NCBI RefSeq assembly: GCF_018913465.1
Contig: NZ_JABAPM010000004.1
Coordinates: 146,387-210,386 of the forward strand
Source of the DNA: Arcanobacterium phocae
GTDB taxonomy: Bacteria; Actinomycetota; Actinomycetes; Actinomycetales; Actinomycetaceae
Length of the DNA stretch: 64,000 nt
Direction of reading: 5' to 3'
The translations under genes were made by a program, and so were the position numbers. Within the stretch, counting starts at the first letter, position 1. Every line of letters starts with the position of its first letter. Shown here in pieces: positions 56,869 through 64,000 of this stretch. The notes under the pieces are model-generated. The model was not told where the DNA came from and did not search any database. It was given only the letters and a program-made list of their open reading frames with translations.

Positions 56869-59800
56869 GTGACATCATCGACGCCGAATGTGTCGCGCCC
56901 TGCGCCTAAGTCTGGCAAACTTCCGGGCGGTGCGTTCACTCCTACGTTAATTGTGCTAGCTGTCATTGTATTTGCGCTAGTCATTATTGCTGAGTTTTGG
57001 ACTGAAATGGCTTGGTTCAATCAGATTGGCGCGGCTCGGGTCTTCTGGACTCAGTATGGCGCCGCAATTGGGTTGGGGGTTATTGGTACTCTCTTAGCTG
57101 CCGTTGTTTTTGCTATTAATCTGCGGGTTGCATTAGGGAAGGCGTCATCGACTGACGACGTCGTCGTCTCTACGAACCCACTAGCGAAGAACGTGAACTG
57201 GTTACGGCACCATTCCATAACTACATACGTCCTGATTCCGCTGGTGGTTGGTTTGTTCTTTGGCCTCGGTTTGGCGGGTAGCTGGCGAACATTCTTGTTG
57301 TGGTTTAACGGGACATCGTTTGGTGAAACTGACCCAGAATATGGTTTAGATGTTTCATTCTTCGTTTTCTCTCTGCCGGCGATACAAATTGTCCTCGGCT
57401 TCTTGAGTACGTTGTTAGTGCTTTCGCTGGTTGCATCAATGATGGGATATTGGTTTAACGGAGCATTTGTGTTCCGCGGAAATAAACCACACTTGAAGAG
57501 CAAGGCTCAGCTCCATGCCGGAATTTTGCTAGCGATCGGTGCGCTTTTGTTTGCTGGTAATTACTGGATTGATCGTTACAACCTTCTGCTAGGAAACAAG
57601 CAACGTTTCTCTGGTGCTACCTATACTGATATCAACGCTTCACAGCCTGGTCTAACTATTTTGGCTATTGCCGCAGCCCTGGTTGCGGTTATGTTCCTCT
57701 ATGCGGGAATTATTCGGCGGTGGAAGCCAGCTGTTGTTGGTATTGCATCCGTATTTGCCGTCGCGTTAGTTGTGAATTTCGCTTATCCTGCTTTGCTCCA
57801 GCGGTTCAAGGTTGATCCGAATGCTGCCGAGCTAGAATCTACCTATATTCAGCGAAACATTGATGCAACGCTAGAAGCCTATGGTTTGTCCGATGTGGAG
57901 ACTCAGCAGTATGAAGCGCGAACAACGGTTGAAGCTGGTCAGTTGCGCGAAGATTCGCAGACGACTGCTCAGATTCGCCTACTAGATCCGAATATCGTTG
58001 ATCCGTCGTTCAACCAGTTGCAGCAAAACCGTCAGTATTATTCGTTCAAGGCTCCGTTAACGGTTGACCGTTACACGATCGACGGCGAACTGCGCGACAC
58101 CGTGATCGCAGTTCGCGAATTGAATCTTGAAGGCCTCGATAATGAACGCCGGTCATGGGTTAATGACCACACTGTCTTTACCCATGGCTTCGGTGTTGCC
58201 GCAGCTTATGGCAACACAGTGACCTCCAAGGGAGATCCAGCTTTCTGGGAAGCAGGTATTCCGTCCACAGGTGAGCTTGGCAAGTTTGAGCCGCGCGTGT
58301 ACTTCGGTCAACAGTCTCCGGATTACTCCATTGTTGGTGCGCCAGAAAAGACCGAGCCGTGGGAATTGGATTATCCGAACGACGACGCTCCTAACGGCCA
58401 GGTCAATACAACGTACACTGGTAATGGTGGACCATCAATCGGTGATGTATGGTCGAAGCTGATGTTTGCAATCAAGTATCGCTCTACGGAATTATTCTTC
58501 TCTGATCGCGTCACTAGTAACTCCCAGATTTTGTTTGACCGTGATCCGCACAAGCGGGTAGCGAAGGTTGCTCCATATTTAACCCTTGATTCCAAGGCTG
58601 TTCCGGCAGTAGTGGATATGGATTCGAATCCAGATACGCCATCTGAGTTGGTATGGATTATTGACGGCTATACGACGTCGAACAACTATCCGTACTCGGC
58701 TCGTGAAACTCTAGATGAGACAACACGCGATGCCACGAACCGTTCGGGCGCGTTGGTTGCTGGTGGAACAAACGAAATCAACTACATTCGCAACTCGGTG
58801 AAAGCCGTTGTTAATGCTTATGACGGTAAAGTCACGCTGTTCCAGTGGGATGAAAAAGATCCGATCCTCAAGGCATGGCAAGGTATTTTCCCAGGTCAGG
58901 TAACACCGCTGAAGGATATGCCAGGTGATTTGATTGCACACGTGCGTTATCCGAAGGACTTGTTCAATGTCCAGCGCAGCCTGCTTTCTCGCTACCACGT
59001 AGATGACGCATTGTCCTTCTACTCTGGTGGTGACTTCTGGCAGATTCCGCGTGAACCAACCGGACAGTCGGAAAATGATTCGAGCGCTCCAGCACAGCCG
59101 CCTTACTATTTGACACTGCAGATGCCAGGTCAAACAGAAACGTCGTTCTCGTTGTCCACTGCGTATATTCCAGGTGGAAATACGAAGCGTAACGTGATGA
59201 CGGGCTTCTTGGCTGCTGATTCGAATGCTGGTAATGAGACTGGAAAGATCGCTCCGGGATATGGCAAGTTGCGGTTGCTAGAACTTCCGCGTGATTTGAC
59301 TGTTCCAGGCCCAGGTCAGGCACAAAACACGATGTTTGCTAACCCGAAGGTCTCAACAGATCTGAACTTGTTGCGTCAAGGTGGTACGAAGGTTATCGAA
59401 GGTAACTTGCTCTCCTTGCCAGTTGGCGGCGGTCTGCTTTATGTTCAGCCCGTTTATGTTCAAGCCTCGAAGGGTACTCAGTATCCAACCTTGCAGTACG
59501 TACTAACGTTGTTCGGCGATTCGGTAGGCTTCGCACCAACGTTGCAAGAATCGCTCGACATGGTCTTTGCTGGTGATTCGGGCGTTAATGCTGGCGATGC
59601 CAATATCGTTGGCGATAAGGCAGCACCTGTTGATGGCGATAAAGTGAAGGTTCCGGCTAAGCCAGACCCGGCTGATAAGAATGCGGATAAGCCAGATCCA
59701 GCTGTAAAGCCAGCACCGGCTGGGCCGTCGGCTCCATCTGGTACGCCAGCTGCCGATCTCAGCACGGCTTTGAATGATGCGAAGGATGCGATTAAGAGTG

Positions 59801-59922
59801 CAGACGTAGCATTGAAGTCAGGTGACTGGGCAGCATATGGTGAGGCTCAGAAGAAACTCAACGAAGCTATTACCCGGGCTGCGGAAGCTCAACAAAAGGT
59901 TGATGCCCAAAAGCAACCGTGA
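56869..59922 (+). CDS. UPF0182 family large membrane protein
   Basis: 1017 aa, homologue of Rv3193c. Seven membrane segments in the first 310 residues, then a soluble domain of about 600 residues with the family-typical FTHGFGVAAAYGNTV, SPDYSIVGAPEK, YFGQQSPDYS and HVRYPKDLFNVQ segments. The C-terminal 120 residues are a Pro/Lys/Asp-rich linker followed by a short coiled coil (DAIKSADVALKSGDWAAYGEAQKKL in part), usual for this family. GTG 56869 behind AAAGGAT; ATG 56842 is possible. Function unknown. Ends with an intrinsic terminator. Confidence 0.92.
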   Translation: MTSSTPNVSRPAPKSGKLPGGAFTPTLIVLAVIVFALVIIAEFWTEMAWFNQIGAARVFWTQYGAAIGLGVIGTLLAAVVFAINLRVALGKASSTDDVVVSTNPLAKNVNWLRHHSITTYVLIPLVVGLFFGLGLAGSWRTFLLWFNGTSFGETDPEYGLDVSFFVFSLPAIQIVLGFLSTLLVLSLVASMMGYWFNGAFVFRGNKPHLKSKAQLHAGILLAIGALLFAGNYWIDRYNLLLGNKQRFSGATYTDINASQPGLTILAIAAALVAVMFLYAGIIRRWKPAVVGIASVFAVALVVNFAYPALLQRFKVDPNAAELESTYIQRNIDATLEAYGLSDVETQQYEARTTVEAGQLREDSQTTAQIRLLDPNIVDPSFNQLQQNRQYYSFKAPLTVDRYTIDGELRDTVIAVRELNLEGLDNERRSWVNDHTVFTHGFGVAAAYGNTVTSKGDPAFWEAGIPSTGELGKFEPRVYFGQQSPDYSIVGAPEKTEPWELDYPNDDAPNGQVNTTYTGNGGPSIGDVWSKLMFAIKYRSTELFFSDRVTSNSQILFDRDPHKRVAKVAPYLTLDSKAVPAVVDMDSNPDTPSELVWIIDGYTTSNNYPYSARETLDETTRDATNRSGALVAGGTNEINYIRNSVKAVVNAYDGKVTLFQWDEKDPILKAWQGIFPGQVTPLKDMPGDLIAHVRYPKDLFNVQRSLLSRYHVDDALSFYSGGDFWQIPREPTGQSENDSSAPAQPPYYLTLQMPGQTETSFSLSTAYIPGGNTKRNVMTGFLAADSNAGNETGKIAPGYGKLRLLELPRDLTVPGPGQAQNTMFANPKVSTDLNLLRQGGTKVIEGNLLSLPVGGGLLYVQPVYVQASKGTQYPTLQYVLTLFGDSVGFAPTLQESLDMVFAGDSGVNAGDANIVGDKAAPVDGDKVKVPAKPDPADKNADKPDPAVKPAPAGPSAPSGTPAADLSTALNDAKDAIKSADVALKSGDWAAYGEAQKKLNEAITRAAEAQQKVDAQKQP

Positions 59923-59934
59923 TAGGTAGTTAGC

Positions 59935-59973
59935 AAACAAAGATGGCGAGCATAATGCTCGCCATCTTTGTTT
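59935..59973 (+). terminator. Rho-independent terminator after UPF0182
   Basis: AAACAAAGATGGCGAGC pairs perfectly with 59957-59973 (17 bp) around ATAAT. A/T-rich ends on both sides allow it to work for the convergent ABC operon too. Confidence 0.85.
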
Positions 59974-59984
59974 CTGTCTCTTAG

Positions 59985-60725
59985 TTATCCGCGCCGCATG
60001 GGAAGGCGAGCAAGGAACGCCCAGGATAGTAGCGCCATGACTAGGCTGACACCTAGAACCACGACGGTCAGTAGCGGGGTGTTATTGGATAGATCCAGAT
60101 CGATGGATATATGAAGCACTCCACTGGCAACGTTTCCGATGAGGAAAGCTGAGGCAAAAGGCACGCCTAGAACTATGGTTATAGCAAGCCATAAAGGGAG
60201 CCGTAGAAAAATAGTGCATCCTAGCAAGACTAGCTCAAGAATTCCTAGATAGAGCAAGAACGTGTAGAGCACCGTGAAGAGTGACAAACCGTTAACTGTT
60301 GCGGAGCCTGTTAACGATGCAAAACCGATGATCAGGGTTGTAACACTAGTCATTACTACAGTTATTAGTGCGATGAGTGTCTGATAAGCGATGAAGATTG
60401 TGCGTCGTTCTAAACCAGCGCCAAGCCATGCACGGGCATTTTCTCCAACGATAGAAATAAACAAGCCAACGATAACGAACGGTACCGCGCCGGATAGTCC
60501 GAGCGATGTTGAACTGACTATCGTCGATGGGGCGCTATAGCCAGCAGAATAAGGAGTGGTCATAAGAACGTTAAAATATCTATCGCCGAGTGCAATTCCA
60601 CTGTTCAATCCGAATACGGATAAGGCGCATAGATTATAGATATATGCGACAACAATAGCCAGCACGATCCATAGTGTTACTGTGCGTAGCTGTCGAGTAA
60701 AAATGAGACGTGGTATGAGTTTCAT
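59985..60725 (-). CDS. ABC transporter membrane subunit of a GntR-controlled cluster
   Basis: 246 aa with six hydrophobic segments, no ATPase motif. Begins MKLIPRLIFTRQL at 60725, behind CGGAGGAACTC; the frame is open further up inside the ATPase gene, but that extension is not protein-like. Overlaps the ATPase gene by four bases. With a GntR/YtrA regulator and an ATPase this is the layout of YtrABC-type transporters induced by cell-wall antibiotics. Substrate unknown. Confidence 0.8.
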   Translation of the reverse strand: MKLIPRLIFTRQLRTVTLWIVLAIVVAYIYNLCALSVFGLNSGIALGDRYFNVLMTTPYSAGYSAPSTIVSSTSLGLSGAVPFVIVGLFISIVGENARAWLGAGLERRTIFIAYQTLIALITVVMTSVTTLIIGFASLTGSATVNGLSLFTVLYTFLLYLGILELVLLGCTIFLRLPLWLAITIVLGVPFASAFLIGNVASGVLHISIDLDLSNNTPLLTVVVLGVSLVMALLSWAFLARLPMRRG

Positions 60726-61471
60726 GAGTTCCTCCGGGTAGATGCGATGAGAACATCGGTTAACGATGCCAGGCCTGATTCGGTGGAGTATTTTGCCCGT
60801 AAGTGATCCGCGTTGCCGACTTCGTGGAGCTTTCCGTGATCGAGGATGACCACGTTTTCGATAATGTCCTCGATTTCGTTGACGAGGTGTGAAGAGATGA
60901 TGATAGTTCGGGGATGTTTGACGTAATCGGCTAATAAGGCATCGTAGAATTCTTGCCGGACAACAGCGTCCATTCCGATATGTACTTCGTCGAAAATCGT
61001 CAATGGGCACCGCGAAGCAAGGCCGAGAGAAGCAAAGAAAGCCGATTTTTGGCCGCGGGAGAGTTTCTTAGGCTTACGCTTCGGGTTGATCGTCCATTGA
61101 TCCAGAAGTTCGAGGCAGAAGTCGCGGTCAAAGTCTGGCCGGGTGGCTTGCCACAGGTCAATCGTGTTGTTCATTTTCTGTTCGGTGAGAACGGAGGTTT
61201 CGTCAGACACAAGGGCAACGTGACGCATGAGGTCACGGTTGTTCCAGATTGGCGACGACGATGTTTGTCCGTCCCACTGCATCTGGACGAAGCCGGTGTG
61301 CTTAAGTTGACCGGCTAGCGCCATCGATAGAGTGGATTTCCCGCAGCCGTTGCGGCCGAGGAGGCCGGTGATGGTTCCGGCTTCAAATGTGGTTGAGACT
61401 GATTCGAGTGCGCGGTGGCGGAAATAAGAATATCCGGCGTTTTCGGTCATCACTTTCAATGGTGGTGTCAT
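60722..61471 (-). CDS. ABC transporter ATP-binding protein (YtrB type)
   Basis: 249 aa ATPase: Walker A GRNGCGKSTLS near residue 40, signature LSRGQKSAFFASLGLA near residue 138, Walker B CPLTIFDEVHIGMD near residue 160, switch His in IISSHLVNEIE. The residue after the Walker B glutamate is Val where most ATPases have Pro. It overlaps the regulator gene by four bases and the permease by four, forming a tight three-gene operon. ATG behind AGGAGGAAC. Confidence 0.9.
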   Translation of the reverse strand: MTPPLKVMTENAGYSYFRHRALESVSTTFEAGTITGLLGRNGCGKSTLSMALAGQLKHTGFVQMQWDGQTSSSPIWNNRDLMRHVALVSDETSVLTEQKMNNTIDLWQATRPDFDRDFCLELLDQWTINPKRKPKKLSRGQKSAFFASLGLASRCPLTIFDEVHIGMDAVVRQEFYDALLADYVKHPRTIIISSHLVNEIEDIIENVVILDHGKLHEVGNADHLRAKYSTESGLASLTDVLIASTRRNS

Positions 61472-61857
61472 TGTTCCTCCTCTAGGAGTGAGTTGACGAA
61501 ATTTGTTATTTCTTGGTCAGTAAATCCAAGGGATCGGCCTTCAGCTATTGCTGGGGCGAGGGTGGCGCGAAGATAGGATTCTTGGCCACGCCGTTTGAGG
61601 ATTGCGGCGGCGTCGTCGGTAACGAACATGCCGATGCCTCGTTGCTTGAATATCAGGCCTTCGGATTGGAGAAGGTTGAAGGCCTTGTTCGCGGTTGCTG
61701 GGTTGATGCGATACGTCGTGGCGTATTGGGTTGTTGACATGATTTGGCTGCCCGCGGTTAATTGCCCGTCGAGTATCTGTTCGCGAATATGTTGTGCGAT
61801 TTGCAGATAGATCGGGGTTGTGGAATTGAATATGAGGTTGTGTTGACCATCATTCAT
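61468..61857 (-). CDS. GntR-family regulator, YtrA subfamily
   Basis: 129 aa: winged helix domain (YLQIAQHIREQILDGQL, then TTQYATTYRINPATANKAFNLL) and a short C-terminal tail of about 55 residues, the YtrA type without a large ligand domain. ATG behind AAGGAGGTGA, a near-perfect ribosome site. Its own promoter contains a long dyad, so negative autoregulation of the operon is likely. Its ligand is unknown; relatives respond to cell-wall-active compounds. Confidence 0.92.
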   Translation of the reverse strand: MNDGQHNLIFNSTTPIYLQIAQHIREQILDGQLTAGSQIMSTTQYATTYRINPATANKAFNLLQSEGLIFKQRGIGMFVTDDAAAILKRRGQESYLRATLAPAIAEGRSLGFTDQEITNFVNSLLEEEQ

Positions 61858-61873
61858 TCCTTCACCTCCTTGG

Positions 61874-61916
61874 TTAGTTACATGACTAATTAACCATGTA
61901 ACTAAGTGGTTGTCAA
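61874..61916 (-). promoter_or_regulatory. gntR-ABC promoter with operator centred on the -10 box
   Basis: Minus strand: -35 TTGACA (61911-61916), 17 bases, -10 TTAATT (61888-61893). The dyad TTAGTTACATG (61874-61884) and CATGTAACTAA (61895-61905) is perfect over 11 bases per arm, with a 10-base spacer that contains the -10 box. This is the operator form of YtrA-type repressors. Confidence 0.75.
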
Positions 61917-62012
61917 CCCTAAACTCATTGGTTAGTTTTTGGTGACGTGAGGTATGGCACCGTCTCTCATGTTGACCTCAGTCCTTATGGACAATAAGCT
62001 AGTAACTACCGA

Positions 62013-62086
62013 CGCGGGGTGGAGCAGTTCGGTAGCTCGCCGGGCTCATAACCCGGAGGTCCCAGGTTCAAATCCTGGTCCCGCAA
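62013..62086 (+). tRNA. Initiator tRNA-fMet (CAT)
   Basis: 74 bases. Cloverleaf: acceptor CGCGGGG with TCCCGCA, D arm GAGCAGTTCGGTAGCTC, anticodon CAT at 62047-62049 in loop CTCATAA, T loop TTCAAAT. Initiator marks: the unpaired C1-A72 position and three consecutive G-C pairs (GGG/CCC) in the anticodon stem. CCA is not encoded. Discriminator base A. Confidence 0.97.
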
Positions 62087-62091
62087 CTAGT

Positions 62092-62133
62092 AAAGGGGCG
62101 GAATCGTTAAGATTCCGTCCCTTTGTTTTTATT
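62092..62133 (+). terminator. Terminator after the initiator tRNA
   Basis: AAAGGGGCGGAATC pairs with GATTCCGTCCCTTT (one G-U) around GTTAA, followed by GTTTTTATT. Confidence 0.88.
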
Positions 62134-62208
62134 ATGTTAAATAGCTAGTTTGTTATTCCGAGGAGCGATGTCCTCGTGCTACGCTAGGCCTCTATTTTGG
62201 GAGAAATT

Positions 62209-62382
62209 ATGCGGTTGTGGAGTATCCGTCCCAGTCAGCTTGATCGTGCAGCGCTTATTGCTGGGTGGCGTGAGGGATTATTGGCCCAAAAGGTGCTTGC
62301 TGGGTTAACGAAAGGGTATCGGCATCATCCACAGCTGGAGAGATTCCGGGCTCAAGATAAAATGTGTCGAAAACTGCCATAG
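62209..62382 (+). pseudogene. Truncated pyrimidine-dimer DNA glycosylase (T4 endonuclease V-like)
   Basis: 57 residues beginning MRLWSIRPSQLDRAALIAGW and including KGYRHHPQLERFRAQ, the N-terminal third of the pyrimidine-dimer glycosylase family (about 150 aa, repairs UV damage). After FRAQD the sequence turns into KMCRKLP and stops; no frame downstream continues the family. So the gene is cut, not shifted. GGGAGAAATT precedes the ATG. It lies 122 bases after the tRNA. Confidence 0.7.
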
Positions 62383-62806
62383 GCTATAGCTGTGTTTGAT
62401 CTTCACAGATATTTCAGTCGTGGTGATTAAACGTGACAAGGAAATTTCGAATCAAGATCTACGTCTGTCGAGAAAGAAGTATATGGTAGCCCAAATCTGC
62501 TAAATTTTGTGAGGTCGATCGGTATCCAGATGATCTTTAAAAGATTGGCATTATCTGTCACAGATAAGAAAATAAATAAGGTGTATACCAGAAACTAGGA
62601 AACTCACATTAAAACTGTCTTGTCAAGAGTTATCAGATGGAAAGCGGTAAGAGACTCTTTTGCCTTGTTGTAGAAAGAAATAGTTTCTTTTTTCCATTAG
62701 TTAGGTCTTGATAAAAAGTATTCCCGTGAGGAAAACATGGTGACATGTTTTCCTCACGGGAACGTAGTACTAGTGCGACAAGACAATCGCTCCTAATGAC
62801 AGAGGT
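62383..62806. other. AT-rich stretch without genes
   Basis: 424 bases, clearly richer in A and T than the core genes. It contains a perfect dyad TTATCTG-TCA-CAGATAA (62551-62567) and a weak AAAGAAA/TTTCTTT stem (62674-62690), plus the adhesin terminator. No open frame with a ribosome site. Confidence 0.6.
62721..62762 (-). terminator. Rho-independent terminator of the adhesin gene
   Basis: TTCCCGTGAGGAAAACATG and its exact complement form a 19-bp stem with a 4-base loop. On the minus strand it is followed by TACTTTTTATC. Confidence 0.88.
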
Positions 62807-64000
62807 TTAGCTGTTAGGGTTAGTAATCTTACGTCTGCGAACTGCTAGCAGTGTTAAACCTCCAACAACTAAGAATCCAGCTAAACCAATACCGAAACTG
62901 ATTTCGAGGCCAGTCTTAGGCAATTTTAGAGCTGGGATGTAAGTATTCGTAAACACGAATACAACAGTTTCTCCAACCTTGGTAACTTGCTTTGTCTGGG
63001 CCTTCGGAAAAGCTAAGGAATAGCCATCAATGCTGTACATCCCGCGAGTTTCAGTGACCTCGCAAGTAGCACCAGTAGGTATGTTCTCAATTAGAGAAGG
63101 ACTACCAACTTTTGTCTTTACAGTGCCTGAAAGGGTCTCTTCTTCCAGATCAGTAGTGCACTTGTAATTGAACATGAACTCAAGATTCTTTGCTGATGCG
63201 GGAGCTTGATCGTTCAGTTTTTTCTCGATCTGCAAAGAGCCTACGTGACGCGTGTACTCATTAGTAACAGCGACTTCGATTTTTGCGCCATCAGTAACTG
63301 CGAAAGTTACTTCATTTCCGGCAGTTACTTTGCCATTAATAGAAATGTTGGTGGACAAATTAGTATCAGAAACCGATGCGTCCTTTTCTGTTAGGGTACA
63401 AGAACCGGTTGGCACATTGGACACTGATGCAGTCCAGTGGTTATCAGCATTTAAAATTAGTTTCTTAGTAGAAGCTGATTTTGTGCCAGTTGCATCAACA
63501 CATTTGTACTCAAACTCAACTTGAGCTGGAGCCTTGTGCATGCCATCGCCAGTGAACGATTTGGCAACAGTGAAGCCTCCGACTAGACGGGTGTAATGGT
63601 TCTCCACAACAGCCTTAGTATTACTATCCTTAGCAATCGTGAAAATGGCTCCGTTCTTGCCGTTAACGGTAAAAGAAGTAGAACGAGCATAGCCAGTACG
63701 ATCAGCCCCGTCAAGCTCAGTTACAGTGCAGGATGTACCAACCGGTAAAACCGGTCCAGCAATCTCAGTGCCGTCAGCAGGTAACTCAACTGTTACAGCA
63801 TCGTTGTCTCCACACTGATAAGCAGCTTTGAACTTCTCGCCAGCAGCGGGAGTGTAGTCACCGGTGACCTTCTTAGCCAACTTGAAAGTGCCCTTATGTA
63901 GAGTGTAATCGTTGACAGCCTTAACTTCGATTTTTGCGCCATCAGTAACTGCGAAAGTTACTTCATTTCCGGCAGTTACTTTGCCATTAATAGAAATGTT
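62807..64000 (-). CDS. LPXTG-anchored repeat adhesin/pilin-like protein, C-terminal part
   Basis: The frame is open to the window edge, so the N-terminus lies outside; the TTG that starts the longest visible start-to-stop frame (63880) is inside the protein. About 397 residues are seen: three and a half modules of about 95-110 residues, each beginning with a GxFxxAKxxxG-like segment, containing a VPxGxxCxxTE turn (PVGTSCTVTE, PTGSCTLTE, PTGATCEVTE) and ending in (N)xYT. These look like Cna-B/DUF5979 immunoglobulin-like modules with possible Lys-Asn isopeptide bonds. The end is LPKTG, a membrane helix (about 22 residues) and a basic tail RRRK, so sortase attaches it to the wall. Likely a surface adhesin or pilus component. 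Confidence 0.88.
   Translation of the reverse strand, partial: NISINGKVTAGNEVTFAVTDGAKIEVKAVNDYTLHKGTFKLAKKVTGDYTPAAGEKFKAAYQCGDNDAVTVELPADGTEIAGPVLPVGTSCTVTELDGADRTGYARSTSFTVNGKNGAIFTIAKDSNTKAVVENHYTRLVGGFTVAKSFTGDGMHKAPAQVEFEYKCVDATGTKSASTKKLILNADNHWTASVSNVPTGSCTLTEKDASVSDTNLSTNISINGKVTAGNEVTFAVTDGAKIEVAVTNEYTRHVGSLQIEKKLNDQAPASAKNLEFMFNYKCTTDLEEETLSGTVKTKVGSPSLIENIPTGATCEVTETRGMYSIDGYSLAFPKAQTKQVTKVGETVVFVFTNTYIPALKLPKTGLEISFGIGLAGFLVVGGLTLLAVRRRKITNPNS
63273..63349 (-). repeat. Copy 1 of a perfect 77-nt repeat in the adhesin
   Basis: Identical over 77 bases to 63924-64000. It encodes NISINGKVTAGNEVTFAVTD and six residues more at the end of a module. The matching copy reaches the window edge, so the repeat may be longer. 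Confidence 0.9.
63924..64000 (-). repeat. Copy 2 of the 77-nt repeat, cut by the window end
   Basis: Same 77 bases as 63273-63349, about 650 bases apart (roughly two module lengths). The intervening module is different in sequence, so only this module tail is duplicated exactly. Confidence 0.9.

Noticed and set aside
62050..64000. Direct repeat of the tRNA 3' end as an attachment site
   Set aside because: I looked for a second copy of the T-arm and acceptor sequence downstream and did not find one inside the window.

Overview
The window looks like a chromosomal segment of a moderate-G+C actinobacterium. By gene content and order I would place it near Arcanobacterium/Trueperella/Actinomyces, but that is inference from synteny and not a species identification. 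Indicators are: argS and thrB leading into rho-rpmE-prfA-prmC-tsaC-wecA and the atp operon; NucS right after the atp operon; the nudC/uvrD2/ThiF-like/DUF2342/PDZ-Lon/UPF0182 block that matches M. tuberculosis Rv3192-Rv3199c; and the GlgE alpha-glucan pathway.

Layout. 1-17612: a mostly plus-strand housekeeping run (argS end, an unusual thrB-like gene, rho, rpmE, prfA, prmC, tsaC, wecA, an AtpI-like protein, atpBEFHAGDC, DUF2550, nucS, a small zinc-finger-like protein, an alpha/beta hydrolase). 17633-21899: a long DivIVA-like coiled-coil protein on the minus strand, then a three-gene envelope cluster (membrane protein, lipoprotein, thioredoxin-TPR protein). 21896-28754: maltose/maltodextrin module: GH13 glucosidase and LacI regulator on minus, malEFG on plus, with a promoter-operator between them. 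28906-36294: minus-strand glgE-treS-mak-glgB; 36485-38851: glgP; 47319-49502: glgX. 39019-40125: trpS. 40287-45616: an uncharacterised FtsX-type ABC pair, a two-component system and small membrane proteins. 46047-47255: MFS transporter with an unrecognised 60-residue ORF behind it. 49561-59922: nudC, uvrD2, ThiF-like, DUF2342, PDZ-Lon protease, a short conserved protein and UPF0182. 59985-61857: GntR/YtrA-type regulator with an ABC transporter. 62013-62086: initiator tRNA. 62209-64000: a truncated DNA-repair gene, AT-rich sequence without genes, and the 3' part of an LPXTG repeat adhesin that runs off the window.

How the genes work together. A large part of the window handles alpha-glucan. 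MalEFG import maltodextrins, the GH13 enzyme hydrolyses them, TreS interconverts maltose and trehalose, maltokinase makes maltose-1-phosphate, GlgE polymerises it, GlgB branches the product, and GlgP with GlgX break it down. The GlgE operon is tightly coupled by 4-base start/stop overlaps and seems to begin with a leaderless GTG.

Most interesting: (i) an intact homoserine-kinase-like gene whose GHMP ATP-binding motifs are rewritten; (ii) two conserved neighbours at 52.5-54.9 kb, a ThiF-like and a zincin-like protein, that both lack the signature residues expected of their folds; (iii) a likely operator on the malE -35 box and another centred on the -10 box of the gntR-ABC operon; (iv) leaderless-type promoters at glgE, trpS and perhaps nudC; (v) a perfect 77-nt duplication inside the adhesin; (vi) signs of a breakpoint beside the initiator tRNA.
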